This document shows positions 52,750-62,238 of a stretch of 64,000 nt of DNA, piece by piece. The stretch's first letter is position 1. Each line of letters starts with the position of its first letter. The notes beneath the pieces are model-generated. The model was not told where the DNA came from. It worked only from the letters and a program-made list of their open reading frames with translations, and made no database searches. Made by a program: the position numbers and the translations under genes. The stretch is from JADJRG01 sp964474905 (lineage in GTDB: Bacteria; Myxococcota_A; Polyangia; Nannocystales; Nannocystaceae): positions 4,146-68,145 of the forward strand of contig CAYYUP010000029.1 in the NCBI GenBank assembly GCA_964474905.1, read 5' to 3'.

Positions 52750-52929
52750 CAGATGGTTTCCTGTTCTGCCCGACGATGGGGGCTGTGTGGTTGAACGAAG
52801 GATCCCTCGAAACGATGCGATGCCGCTGTAAAACGCCCGTAAAACGGTCGCAAAAGCGGGGCTACACCCTATTTACGCGAAGTCTATCGGTACCCAGCCG
52901 CCGAGATTTACAGCCCGCGCGCGGGCTGG

Positions 52930-55090
52930 CTACTTGCAGGTGCGCAGCGCAGCCCTGACCGCGGAAGATGACTTCTTGCGGGCGGCCTTTTTTGCCTCGC
53001 TCTTGCGGCCGAGCTTGCAGAGGGCCAATACCTCGATCTCGACCCGCTGGGCGACGAGCTGGCTGTCGGGGTAGTCGCGGGCGTGCTGCCGCGCATAGGC
53101 GAGGGCCTGCTTGGGATTGCTCTTCAGCGACTTCTTGGCTTGGCTGAGCATCTGCAGCTCGACGATCACTCGACCGGAGTCTTTGGCGCCCGCCTTCTTG
53201 GTCTTTTTGATCTTCTTTTTGGGCGTCAGCTTTTTGATCTTGCCGGCCTTCTTGGTCTTCTTGGCCTTCTTGGTCTTCTTGGTCTTTTTTGAGCCGGCGA
53301 GCACCCCGGAGTCATAACCGTCGGTGCCGCCCGTATCGGTGTCGGTGTCGGTGTCGGTATCGGTATCGGTATCGGTGTCGCCGGTCGTCGAGGTTGATGT
53401 CGCGGGCTCAGGTTCGGGCTCAGGCTCAGGTTCAGGCTCAGGCTCGGGCTCGGGCTCGTTTTCCAGGAAAGAGGGGACCCAGGGCAGCTCGATGATCTCC
53501 TGCTGATGGAGGATGCCGGCGACGGTCGCTCCGAGCAGCGCTAGGCCGAGCACGCCGAGAAGCACGAGCACCCAGCGTCGGCGACCGCCGAGAACAGCCT
53601 CGGGACGCTGGTCGGGGATGGGTTCGCCGTAGAGCTCGCTCGAGAAGGTGCGACCACGGGGAAGGGATACGCCGCCGAGTTCGCTCGAGAAGGTGCGGCC
53701 ATCGCTGGGTATGTCGCCGAGCTCTGTGGAGAAGGTGCTCGCAGGGCGGCTCGCAGCTTGAGCGACCTGAGCGGCCTGCGCGACCTGAGCGGCCTGCGCG
53801 ACCTGAGCGACCTGAGCGNNNNNNNNNNNNNNNNNNNNNNNNNNNNNNNNNNNNNNNNNNNNNNNNNNNNNNNNNNNNNNNNNNNNNNNNNNNNNNNNNN
53901 NNNNNNNNNNNNNNNNNNGCGACCTGAGCGACCTGAGCGACCTGCGCGGCCTGAGCGACCTGAGCGGCCTGCGCAGCCTGAGCGGTCTGCGCAGCCTGGG
54001 GCTGTTGATACGGGTAGCCTTGAGACTGGACCTGTCCTTGGGGATAGCCTTGAGCTTGAAGGGAGCCCTGTGGATTGGGGGAGTGGTGGGTCGCAGGAGA
54101 AGCGTGTCCGCTTGCAGGGGGGGCGAAGGGATTGTTTAGGGGGTTCTGCGGCGGATGGTTGAGTGGATTTTGGGGTTGCGGTTGTTGAGCGAAGGGGCTC
54201 TGAACAGGAGCAGGTTGTTGCTGCGGTTGCTGCGGTTGCTGCTGCTGGGCGAAGGGACTCTGAACCGGAGCGGGCTGCGGTTGCTGAGCGAAGGGACTTT
54301 GAACCGGAGCGGGCTGCTGTTGCTGTTGCTGCGGTTGCTGAGCGAAGGGACTCTGAACCGGAGCGGGCTGCTGTTGCTGTTGCTGCGGTTGCTGCTGGGC
54401 GAAGGGACTCTGAACCGGAGCGGGCTGCTGCTGGGCGAAGGGACTCTGAACCGGAGCGAGTTGCGATTGCTGCGGTTGCTGTGGTTGCTGCTGCTGAGCG
54501 AAGGGACTCTGAACCGGAGCGGGTTGCGGTTGCTGCTGCTGTGGAGCGAAGGGGCTCTGAACCGGAGCAGGTTGCTGCTGCTGCGGAGCGAAGGGACTCT
54601 GAACCGGAGCGGGTTGCTGCTGTTGCGGTTGCTGCGGAGCGAAGGGACTCTGAACCGGAGCGGGCTGCTGCTGCTGCTGCTGGGCGAAGGGACTCTGAAC
54701 AGGAGCGGGCTGTTGCTGCTGCGGAGCGAAGGGACTGCGAACAGGAGCGAGCGGCTGCTGGGGTTGTTGAGCAACGGGGCTGTGCGGGGCCGTGAGTGGG
54801 GAGCGGGGCGGTTGATTGAGAGGGTTGAAAGGCCTCGGAACAACACCCGGGACGACGCCTGGCACGACGCCCGGTACCGGCCTTGGGGTAACGCCTGGCA
54901 CGACACCGATCAACGTGCCCTTGGGTTTTGCGGCGGGGCTAGGTCGTTGCGTGGGTGCCTGAAAACCCGACGGAACCTGCCAACCGGAGCGAGGTTTTTC
55001 GGGTTGCTCGTCGGCGGCGGGCTGCTCATCGGGCTCGCCATTCACGAGCGACGGTATGGTCCACGGCTCTTTTGGGTCGTCGTTAGCCAC
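52930..55090 (-). CDS. Membrane protein with PVQSPFA repeats and Lys/Pro/Glu linker, interrupted by gap
   Basis: Two open frames (55090 to the gap; 53571-52930) are one gene. Reading back from 53571 in frame gives AQAASRPASTFSTELGD, two TFSSELxG repeats and then the membrane segment WVLVLLGVLGLALLG, joining the AQVAQ repeat on the other side; the 100-N gap alone shifts the frame. The N-terminal region (55090-54000) is cytoplasmic and made of about a dozen PVQSPFA-QQQ repeats and NPLN motifs. Outside the membrane segment lie an EPEPEP linker, DTDTDT, KKTKK-rich basic region, and a helical Ala/Lys domain. Length is unknown. Divergent from the kinase gene at 55939. Confidence 0.7.
53819..53918. 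other. Scaffold gap of exactly 100 N
   Basis: Lies inside a GCGACCTGAGC-type coding repeat (AQVAQ). The repeat is the likely reason that the assembly broke. Frame on the two sides differs by the arbitrary N count. Confidence 0.98.
54180..54765. repeat. Coding tandem repeats (PVQSPFA plus Gln runs)
   Basis: About 13 copies of GCGAAGGGACTCTGAACCGG-type DNA are separated by CAG/CTG-like Gln runs of variable length. They encode PVQSPFA on the minus strand. Strong sequence identity of the cores suggests ongoing expansion. Confidence 0.85.
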
Positions 55091-55938
55091 GCCTGACAGA
55101 TAGTCTCATGCGAACCCCCGCGGCGCATCACTCTGCTCCGGGCGGCTCGGGGAGCTGCGATTCGCGCGGAGCGGGCCTTCGCAGTGCCGGCTGGAGATAG
55201 CCGATGTCGCCGCGCCTAGGTGTGAGTTGCTCTCCGACCTAGCTCAGGTGGAGTCGTCCCGGCGCATGATGACGATGCTCCTCGTGTGCACGGTGACGTT
55301 GCGATCGACGAGTCGCCTTCAGTTTAGGATACATGCCTCCGGGTCTTGCGAGTCTCATCGGGCTTGAGGAGAGCCGTGGGTTCGGGCGTCTGTCCGGATG
55401 TCCTCTGGGGGGTACACAAGTGGTTTTGCCGATCGTGTCTTGACGAGCGATCGGGAGGTGGCGAGGGCGGTCGTTCGAGCGGGGATCGACAGGGCGTAGA
55501 TCGCTTCTGGTGCATACGTAGACCCCTGTATCGGGCGAATGCGCCCCTGTAGACGATCGGGCGACTTTGCCCGACGGGAGGTCTGGAGGGGGGGGCGTGC
55601 AAGGCAATGTCGGATACTCGGCAAGGCTTGTGGAGGTCGATCTGTACCGCATGCGAACGGGCGTCTGTGCGGGCGCTGAGGACAGCAATTTGAGTGACGA
55701 TTCATCGACTTTGATCGGCTTTGATCGACCGGCGCGGCGGGCCCCGCGTTGGCTCCGCAGCGCGGTTGCAGGGGCGAGGCTGCGCGCTTCGTAGAGGGTC
55801 GTCTCCGCGACTTGGGCGCTGCCGAACGCTCGAATAAATCGCTGGCGATCATTCGGCTCGACGTCCAGGATAGTTGGACGTTCTGCGTGTAAGCGGGGCG
55901 CCTAGGTTAGGAAGAGGCGTCGAGGTCGGGATGGGGCG
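55091..55938. other. Intergenic stretch of about 850 bases between divergent genes
   Basis: No frame here has convincing protein character; the minus-strand frames of 149 and 165 residues are Arg/Pro/Ser shadows. Small inverted repeats occur (TCGGGC/GCCCGA at about 55557-55574, the 7-bp palindrome at 55860-55880). CTTTGATCG is directly repeated near 55708. Promoters of both flanking genes must be here. Confidence 0.5.
55860..55880. promoter_or_regulatory. Operator-like palindrome upstream of kinase gene
   Basis: ACGTCCA (55860-55866) and TGGACGT (55874-55880) form a perfect 7-bp inverted repeat with 7 bases between, a spacing suitable for a dimeric regulator. It stands 58 bases before the start of the kinase gene at 55939. 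Confidence 0.35.
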
Positions 55939-58782
55939 ATGGATCTGACGTTACTTGCGAGGGAGCGCGTAGGGAACGTCCTACGCGGCAAGTACCATTT
56001 GGACCGGCTTATCGATGTCGGCGGCATGGCTGCGGTCTACGAGGCGACCCACCGCAACGGCACACGCTCGGCGATCAAGGTGCTGCACCCGAAGTACGTC
56101 TCGGATGTTCAGGCGCGCACGCGTTTTCTTCGCGAGGGCTATGCCGCCAACCACGTCGGCCACCCCGGTTCGGTGACCGTTCTCGACGACGACTTCACCG
56201 AGGAGGGCGAGGTCTATCTGGTGATGGAGCTGCTCGATGGCGAGTCCCTCGAGGGCTGCATCTCCCGCGAGAAGCAGATGGACGAGGTCGATGTTCTCAG
56301 CATCGCCGATCAGCTCCTGGATGTGCTCTCGTCGGCGCATCACAAGGACATCATCCATCGCGACATCAAGCCCGCGAACATCATGCTGACGCGCAGCGGC
56401 ATCGTGAAGCTCCTCGACTTTGGGCTTGCCCGGGTCCGCGAGCTGCCGGCGGTGGCCGGGGTGCACAGTGCTGAGATCGTCTTTGGCACGGTCGCCTATG
56501 TTTCGCCGGAGGCTGCTCGCGCCAACAACGACGAGATGGATGGGCGCGCCGATCTGTGGGCTGTGGCGGCGACGATGTTTAAGGCGCTCGCCGGCGAAAC
56601 CGTGCACGGCATGGATGGTTCGGTGATGGAGCGTTTGATCCGTGCCGCCAGAAACCAAGCTAGGTCGCTCGGGGATGTCATGCCGCATCTTCATCCCCGC
56701 GTCATCGATGTCGTCGATCGGGCGTTGATGTTTCACCCGGGCGATCGCTGGCCGAGCGCGGCGGTCATGCAGGCGGTGGTTCAAGATGTGCTCGCCCAGC
56801 TGATGGAGGAGCGGGCGGTGCCGCCGTCGCTCTTCTTCATGCCAGGGCTCTCGCAGGCGGCCGCGGGCTACACCGCTTCGGGGCCAATGTCATCGACGTC
56901 GGCGATGGCAACGCCGACGCCGCGGCCCTATCGCGGTCAGGTTCCGACGCCTTCGCCGAGCCCCTATCCGCATCCAGGTCTGCCTGCGCAGCCGGTGAAC
57001 CCCTTGAATCAAGTGGCTCGTAACCCGCTCAACCAGGTCCGCGGTCGACCGGTGCGACAGTCACAGCAGCCGCAGCCGCAGCCGCAGCAGGGCTACGTAA
57101 ACCCGCTCAATCAGGTGGCATCGCGGCGGCCGGTACAGGTGCAGGCGCAGCCGCGTGCGCAGCGTCGGCCGGTGAATCCGCTGAACCAAATCTCAACCCG
57201 GCCAGGCGCCCAGTGGCGTTCGCAAAACGAGCCGCAAAACCGTGGTCCCGCGAGCTACACCCAAGTTGCGCGGGGACAGAACCACGCCCCGACCTCGTCG
57301 GATTCTTCGTTTGAGATCGACATCGATGATCTCGATGGTGGCGCAGACCTCAGCTACAACGCCCTCGATGTGACGATCACAGTCGAGGAGGACGTGCAAA
57401 ATGAGCCCGCAACGCGGCCGCGACGGGCGACGACGATGCGAGATTTGGGATCGGCGGCAGCGCGGGCGCGGGCGATGCTCGACGCTCGCCGCAAGAGAAA
57501 GACCGTCGAGCCCGAGCCCGAGGCCGACGATTTTGAGATCGATCTCGGGTTTGATGGCGACGGGGCCGACGATCTCTCGGAGATCGAACTAGATGACCTT
57601 GAGGACATGTCCCAAGAGGAGTTCATGCCGGACTTCGATGAGGATGATGACGGGCAGCTCGCGGGCACACAGGAGGACACCGTACGGCGGCCTCCGCCCT
57701 CATTGCCGAGCGAGGAGACCGTGCGGCGGCGGGCGCCGACGGGGCCGCCGTTGGGCAATGAAGACGAGGCGCACAGGCGCCTGACAGGGACGGTCTCGGG
57801 CGAGGTCGAGACGTCGGCTCCAGGTGGCATGGACAGCGGCATCATCATCGAAGAGCTTGATGGTGAGGATGCCTGGCCTGAGAACGACCTTTGGGATCTG
57901 CCGGCGGTTCCCGAGTACTCCGGTCAGAGCCAGAGCGCGGTTGCCGAAGCGGACAAGCCGGTAAGCGGCCTGCTCGGCATGCCGCCACTGGTCACCGGTG
58001 CCGGGCCCACGAAGGTGGAGCGCGAGGCTGAGGTGGCTGCCAAGCAGAGGGCTGCTGCCGATAAGCGGGCTGCCGCGAGTGCTACGCGGAGGGCTGATCT
58101 CGAGGCTGCACGAGCGGCCGCGGCGGCGAAGCGAGCGGAGATCCGCGAGCGGCGGGAGGCTTCGGCGAGGGAGGCTTCGGCGCGTCGGGAAGAGGAGCGT
58201 CGTCGCCGGGCAGAGGCGAGCTCGGCTCCGCCGGTGACGGGGGCTCGCAAGACCGGTCTTGATCGTCTCGCAGGTCTTCGTCGGCCGGGTAAGACCCCGA
58301 GCGCACCTATGGTAATCGACTCCGATAGCTCGATGAGCACACCGCCCGACCGTACGGTGCGCTTTTCGATCCGGGCGCCGGCGACTCTCCCAGATCTCGA
58401 GGCTCGGCGGTCGAAACCTGCACCGGCGCCGTTGTTGCCGACGGGCGAGGGGGGCGGCAAGGAGGAGGTCGCGGAGCTCAGCGACAGCATGTTCATCCAT
58501 GTGCCGGAGGGCGCCACATCAAAGCCGGTGGCGCCACTGCCCAAGACAGGGCCGCCGCGTCGAGCCTCCGTTCCGCAGCGCACGCCGGTGCCGCCACAAC
58601 GCACGCCGGTGCCGCCACAACGCACGTCGACGTCACAACGTACCCCGGTGCCACCGTTGCGAACCCCTTCGCCGCCGCAGCGCAGCAAGCCTGCCCCGCA
58701 GCGCAAGCCCGCGAAAAAAGACGACGAGAGCCTCAAGACGCTGCGGCTGCCGCACCTGCGTAAGCCACCGCGCGACAAGTAG
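55939..58782 (+). CDS. Active Ser/Thr kinase with long NPLN and charged tail
   Basis: A 947-residue soluble protein. Kinase domain (about 18-300): glycine loop variant DVGGMAAVYEA, Lys47 (AIKVL), HRDIKPAN (140-147), DFG at 160-162, SPEAARANND. After it come a Pro-rich region with four NPLNQ motifs (about 350-430), acidic segments (EIDIDDLDG, EPEPEADDFEIDLGFDGD), an Ala/Arg/Glu coiled coil (about 700-760; AARAAAAAKRAEIRERREA), and a C-terminal stretch of TPVPPQRTPVPPQRT repeats. There is no membrane segment. The NPLN motifs are also in the divergent neighbour, a likely partner or substrate. Confidence 0.9.
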   Translation: MDLTLLARERVGNVLRGKYHLDRLIDVGGMAAVYEATHRNGTRSAIKVLHPKYVSDVQARTRFLREGYAANHVGHPGSVTVLDDDFTEEGEVYLVMELLDGESLEGCISREKQMDEVDVLSIADQLLDVLSSAHHKDIIHRDIKPANIMLTRSGIVKLLDFGLARVRELPAVAGVHSAEIVFGTVAYVSPEAARANNDEMDGRADLWAVAATMFKALAGETVHGMDGSVMERLIRAARNQARSLGDVMPHLHPRVIDVVDRALMFHPGDRWPSAAVMQAVVQDVLAQLMEERAVPPSLFFMPGLSQAAAGYTASGPMSSTSAMATPTPRPYRGQVPTPSPSPYPHPGLPAQPVNPLNQVARNPLNQVRGRPVRQSQQPQPQPQQGYVNPLNQVASRRPVQVQAQPRAQRRPVNPLNQISTRPGAQWRSQNEPQNRGPASYTQVARGQNHAPTSSDSSFEIDIDDLDGGADLSYNALDVTITVEEDVQNEPATRPRRATTMRDLGSAAARARAMLDARRKRKTVEPEPEADDFEIDLGFDGDGADDLSEIELDDLEDMSQEEFMPDFDEDDDGQLAGTQEDTVRRPPPSLPSEETVRRRAPTGPPLGNEDEAHRRLTGTVSGEVETSAPGGMDSGIIIEELDGEDAWPENDLWDLPAVPEYSGQSQSAVAEADKPVSGLLGMPPLVTGAGPTKVEREAEVAAKQRAAADKRAAASATRRADLEAARAAAAAKRAEIRERREASAREASARREEERRRRAEASSAPPVTGARKTGLDRLAGLRRPGKTPSAPMVIDSDSSMSTPPDRTVRFSIRAPATLPDLEARRSKPAPAPLLPTGEGGGKEEVAELSDSMFIHVPEGATSKPVAPLPKTGPPRRASVPQRTPVPPQRTPVPPQRTSTSQRTPVPPLRTPSPPQRSKPAPQRKPAKKDDESLKTLRLPHLRKPPRDK

Positions 58783-58791
58783 TGTCGCGGC

Positions 58792-60414
58792 TTAAAGCCC
58801 CTGGGTCAGCGACTCGTTGTACACATCCTCGCCGGTCTCAGGATCGATGAAGCGCACGTTGACCGCGTTGGCCATCGGGTCAAAGGTGAGGATGCAGCCG
58901 CGGGCTTTGTGGCGTCCGTAGTCGAATTGTGGCGGCTTGAGGCCGGTCAAGAATTCGGGGACCGGGTTCTCGCGACCACCGGTGATCGCGATCTCGCGGG
59001 TCCTGCTGGCGAGGTCTTCGCCCTTGGGCTCGAGACGCGAGACAAAAGTGACGTGGAAGTCACCGGAGAGGAACCAAACGTTCTCGATGTTGTTGTCGTT
59101 GATGTGATCGAGAACCGCGGCGCGCTGCTCGGGGTAGCCCTCCCAGCGATCATTGGCGGCGACGTCCCAGACCGTCGGCATGTTAGTGATCGGCACCGAG
59201 TTGACGACCACCTTAAAGTGACAGGGCGAGTTTTGCAGGCGGTCCTTAAGAAAGAGCATCTGCTCGGGGCTGATGTACTGGTCCTTTGAGGGGCGCCGCT
59301 CGTAGCGACAATCGAGGATGATGAACTCGGCGGTCAGACCCCAGCGAAATGTCCGCCAAAGCCGGTAGTTGGGTCCCTCTGCGTCGATCGGCAGGAGTTC
59401 GAAGTAGGCGTCCATGGCGTTTTGCCGGCGCTCCAACTCCTTTGGATCCATGGTCTCTCGATCGAAATTTCCGTTGTCGTCGATCTCGTGATCATCCCAG
59501 GTCGCGTAGAGCCCCGCGCGGCTGTAGGCCTTCTTGAAGTCGGCAACGGCGAGGTACTTTCGCCAGCTGGTGCGGAACTCCGCGAGGGTCTCGGCGCCGT
59601 CGTTGTAGGCCATGTCGCCCAGGTGGATGAACATGTCGTAGTACTCGTCCGCGCTGTAGTCGACCGCTGGCCAGTCGAAGGCATCGCCATTGCACGAGCT
59701 GATCGCGACGGTCAGCGTCTCGAGGGTTTCGTCGCCGATCGCTGTCCTGAATTCACAGATCGGCGAGCGCGCGGTGAAGTTGTCGGGATCGCCGACGAAA
59801 TAGCCGTAGCGGTACCATGTGCCCGGGCACAGGCCTACGACGCTGAGCTTTGTGTAGCCCTCGCTGTCGGGTTCGACCTGCTCTTCGTGGATGAGTTCGA
59901 CGAGTGCAGGATCGTCGCTCGGTCGCCAGATCCGCAGGGTCTTGGGGGCCGCGTCGGCGATGAAGACCGCGACCATCACCGAGGTGGGTCGCATCTCACC
60001 GGCCATCACCGCGAGTGGGAAGAGCAGATCGTCGACGTCGATCGCCGCCGGGTCGAATTCGATGAGTTCGCCGCCGCAGAGATCGCTGCCGGTGGTGGTT
60101 GTATCGCCGGTCGTGGTGCCGCTAGTGTTCGTGTCGGTGGTCGGATCGACGGTTGTTTCGCCGGTGGTGGTCGTCGATGTGGAAGACGAGGAGGACGATG
60201 TCTCGCCGGAGCTGGTGCTCGGATCGGTGTCGTCGGTAGTGCTGTCACCGGCGTCGGTGGAGCTGCTGGAGTCACTCTCGCTGTCGGTCGCCGAGGAGGC
60301 GACGGTGTCATCCCCGCAGCCGACGACCAGAGCTGCGCCGCCGAGGCCGAGGCGCAAAAATTCGCGGCGGGGGAGGTCGGTGGTTGTCGGTGTTGAGGAA
60401 TCCTTGGGGGCCAT
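58792..60414 (-). CDS. PhoD-like alkaline phosphatase, Tat-exported lipoprotein
   Basis: From the ATG at 60414 the 540-residue protein has a twin-arginine signal (RREFLRLGLGGAAL) followed by the Cys of VVGCGDD, so it is exported folded and lipidated. A Thr/Ser stalk follows. The phosphatase body has SSCNGDAFDWPA, FIHLGDMAYND, TWDDHEIDDN, FIILDCRYERRPS, VNSVPITNMP, FLSGDFHVTF, matching the PhoD family, which hydrolyses phosphate mono- or diesters and can depend on Fe/Ca. It converges with the kinase gene, whose stop is 10 bases away. Long N-terminal extension to 60612 is a shadow. Confidence 0.88.
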   Translation of the reverse strand: MAPKDSSTPTTTDLPRREFLRLGLGGAALVVGCGDDTVASSATDSESDSSSSTDAGDSTTDDTDPSTSSGETSSSSSSTSTTTTGETTVDPTTDTNTSGTTTGDTTTTGSDLCGGELIEFDPAAIDVDDLLFPLAVMAGEMRPTSVMVAVFIADAAPKTLRIWRPSDDPALVELIHEEQVEPDSEGYTKLSVVGLCPGTWYRYGYFVGDPDNFTARSPICEFRTAIGDETLETLTVAISSCNGDAFDWPAVDYSADEYYDMFIHLGDMAYNDGAETLAEFRTSWRKYLAVADFKKAYSRAGLYATWDDHEIDDNGNFDRETMDPKELERRQNAMDAYFELLPIDAEGPNYRLWRTFRWGLTAEFIILDCRYERRPSKDQYISPEQMLFLKDRLQNSPCHFKVVVNSVPITNMPTVWDVAANDRWEGYPEQRAAVLDHINDNNIENVWFLSGDFHVTFVSRLEPKGEDLASRTREIAITGGRENPVPEFLTGLKPPQFDYGRHKARGCILTFDPMANAVNVRFIDPETGEDVYNESLTQGL

Positions 60415-60506
60415 CGATCTCTTCACTTCCGATGCGCGGGAGCGCACATCGCCCGTATGGTAACCGACCGAGGCCCCTCGCTTTCCGCATCTTTGGCGGT
60501 GGCCGA

Positions 60507-61241
60507 TCAGTTCGCGGCGAGCTGACCCTGGCGGATGACCACCGCGGTGGTCTCTCGCATCTCGATGATCATCGCGAACTCCCCCGGATTGAGTGCTTCG
60601 TCGTCGTCGCAAGTCGCGAGCATGTCGACGGTGGTGCCCTTGAGCTGGAGTCGGATCTTGCCGAGGCTGCCCTTGCGTATGGGCACTAAGACTCGGCCAC
60701 TGAGGCCGACGTAATCCCTGCTGGACGCGGCGACGCCGATGGAGTCGGCGGCGAGGCGGCGGAGTACCAGGGCCGCGGTGGCGCCGGAGAGCGAGCCCAT
60801 CGCCAGCGCGAGCACCAGTGCGGGAATGGCTGCGGCCAGACCCAGGCCCTCGAGCACCGCGCCAGTGAGTCCGAAGAAGGTCGTAAAAAAGGTCCAGAAG
60901 CGGAGCGAGGTCAGGAGGCCGAGGATCGGGTGGCTACGGCGCCGGGCGATCTGTCGCCGCTCAACGTGGATCAGCGCATCGGCGTCGGCATCCCCGTGGG
61001 CGTGGGCGAGCGAGCCGCCGTGTGCGGCATCGATGTCGGCGTCGATGTCGGCATCGGCATCGATGTCGCCGTGGTCGAGATCGAGGTCGGCGTCGGCGTC
61101 GATGTCGGCATCAAAGCCGTCTCCGGTGTGCAGCTCGGCGTGCACATCGGCGTCGGTATCTTCGTGGCCGCCGAGAACGATCGAGGCGAGCAGGACGACG
61201 CCACCTGCGACCATCGAGAAGAGGTAGAGGGTCAAGAACAT
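60507..61241 (-). CDS. NfeD-like membrane protein with Asp/His-rich segment
   Basis: A 244-residue protein: membrane segment at 5-24, then about 65 residues dominated by Asp, Ala, Ile and His (DADIDADADLDLDHGD, AAHGGSLAHAHGDADADA), then an Arg-rich spacer, two hydrophobic segments (about 108-130, 134-160), and a C-terminal OB-like domain (GLSGRVLVPIRKGSLGKIRL) like NfeD/YuaF proteins, which work with flotillins. No flotillin gene is adjacent. The acidic His-rich segment could bind divalent metal. Divergent from msrA with 113 bases between. Confidence 0.65.
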   Translation of the reverse strand: MFLTLYLFSMVAGGVVLLASIVLGGHEDTDADVHAELHTGDGFDADIDADADLDLDHGDIDADADIDADIDAAHGGSLAHAHGDADADALIHVERRQIARRRSHPILGLLTSLRFWTFFTTFFGLTGAVLEGLGLAAAIPALVLALAMGSLSGATAALVLRRLAADSIGVAASSRDYVGLSGRVLVPIRKGSLGKIRLQLKGTTVDMLATCDDDEALNPGEFAMIIEMRETTAVVIRQGQLAAN

Positions 61242-61354
61242 CGACGTGTCGAGTGTGCACTCCGGTCGGTGCCCCGGCTACCCTCGGCGTCGGGCGGATC
61301 TGGGCAGGCAGGAGGTGGGCGTTTAGGGGTCTGCGCTGCTAACGTGGGTGGCCG

Positions 61355-62011
61355 ATGTCCCGATTCGATCGCTACGCACCGAGAATGCCGACACCAGCCG
61401 AGATCCTGCCCGGTCGATCCGAGCCGATGCGTGTGCCCGAGGTTCATTTTGTCAGCGGTGCGCGCGTGCTCGCGCCCTTTCCTCCCGGCATGGAGCGGGC
61501 GGTCTTTGCCATGGGTTGTTTTTGGGGGGCAGAGAAGTGTTTTTGGTCGCAGCCTGGCGTGTACTGCACGTCGGTGGGTTACGCCGCTGGTTCGACGCCA
61601 AACCCGACCTACCGCGAGGTCTGTTGCGGGCGCAGCGGTCACACAGAGGTCGTGCAGGTGATCTACGATCCCTCGCTTGTCTCCTACGGTGATCTGCTCA
61701 AGCTCTTTTGGGAGAATCACGACCCCACCCAGGGCATGCGCCAGGGCAATGACGTGGGCACTCAATATAGGTCGGGGATCTACACCTACGCAGAGGCGCA
61801 CTACGCGATAGCAGAGGCGTCCAGAATCGCCTATGGCGAGCAGCTCGCCGCGGCCGGCTTCGGGGCTGTTACCACCGAGATCCTCCAGAGCCCCAATTTC
61901 TACTATGCAGAGGCCGAGCACCAGCAGTACCTGGCCAAGAATCCAGGTGGTTATTGTGGGCTCGGGGGTACAGGCGTCGGCTGCCCAATCGGCGTGATGC
62001 CCACGGACTGA
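61355..62011 (+). CDS. msrA: Peptide-methionine (S)-S-oxide reductase
   Basis: The 218-residue protein has the catalytic GCFWGAEKCFW with Cys55, the pattern VGYAAGSTPNPTY, EVVQVIYDP, FWENHDPTQGMRQGNDVG and a C-terminal GGYCGLGGTGVGCP with two recycling Cys. It repairs oxidised methionine in the cytoplasm. About 45 residues precede the usual family start; a shorter start is possible but no better ATG with a ribosome site is apparent. After it 62012-62238 holds no gene. Confidence 0.93.
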   Translation: MSRFDRYAPRMPTPAEILPGRSEPMRVPEVHFVSGARVLAPFPPGMERAVFAMGCFWGAEKCFWSQPGVYCTSVGYAAGSTPNPTYREVCCGRSGHTEVVQVIYDPSLVSYGDLLKLFWENHDPTQGMRQGNDVGTQYRSGIYTYAEAHYAIAEASRIAYGEQLAAAGFGAVTTEILQSPNFYYAEAEHQQYLAKNPGGYCGLGGTGVGCPIGVMPTD

Positions 62012-62238
62012 CGGCGCTACAGGTCCTTCTGTAAACGCACTCTGTGGGGTGTAGGCCCCATCTAAGAGCGCTCAAGCGGAGTTTCGCTTGCTTGCCGATC
62101 TAGCCAAGGGCGGGGCCGGCAGCTATCGTGAATCAGTCAGAACTTCGACGGCGAAGCGATCGGTCTCCCCATTTTCGGTCGCGTCCCACCTCCCCAGCGC
62201 CGTCGGGGTTCTGGCAATTTTTTGTTCTGGAGCAGGGC

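Noticed and set aside
53438..53818. Pseudogene with frameshift
   Set aside because: The shift coincides with a 100-N gap and is explained by unknown gap size.
55239..55852. Two minus-strand frames (149 and 165 residues) in the long intergenic region
   Set aside because: Arg/Pro/Ser-rich, no ribosome site, overlapping each other in different frames.
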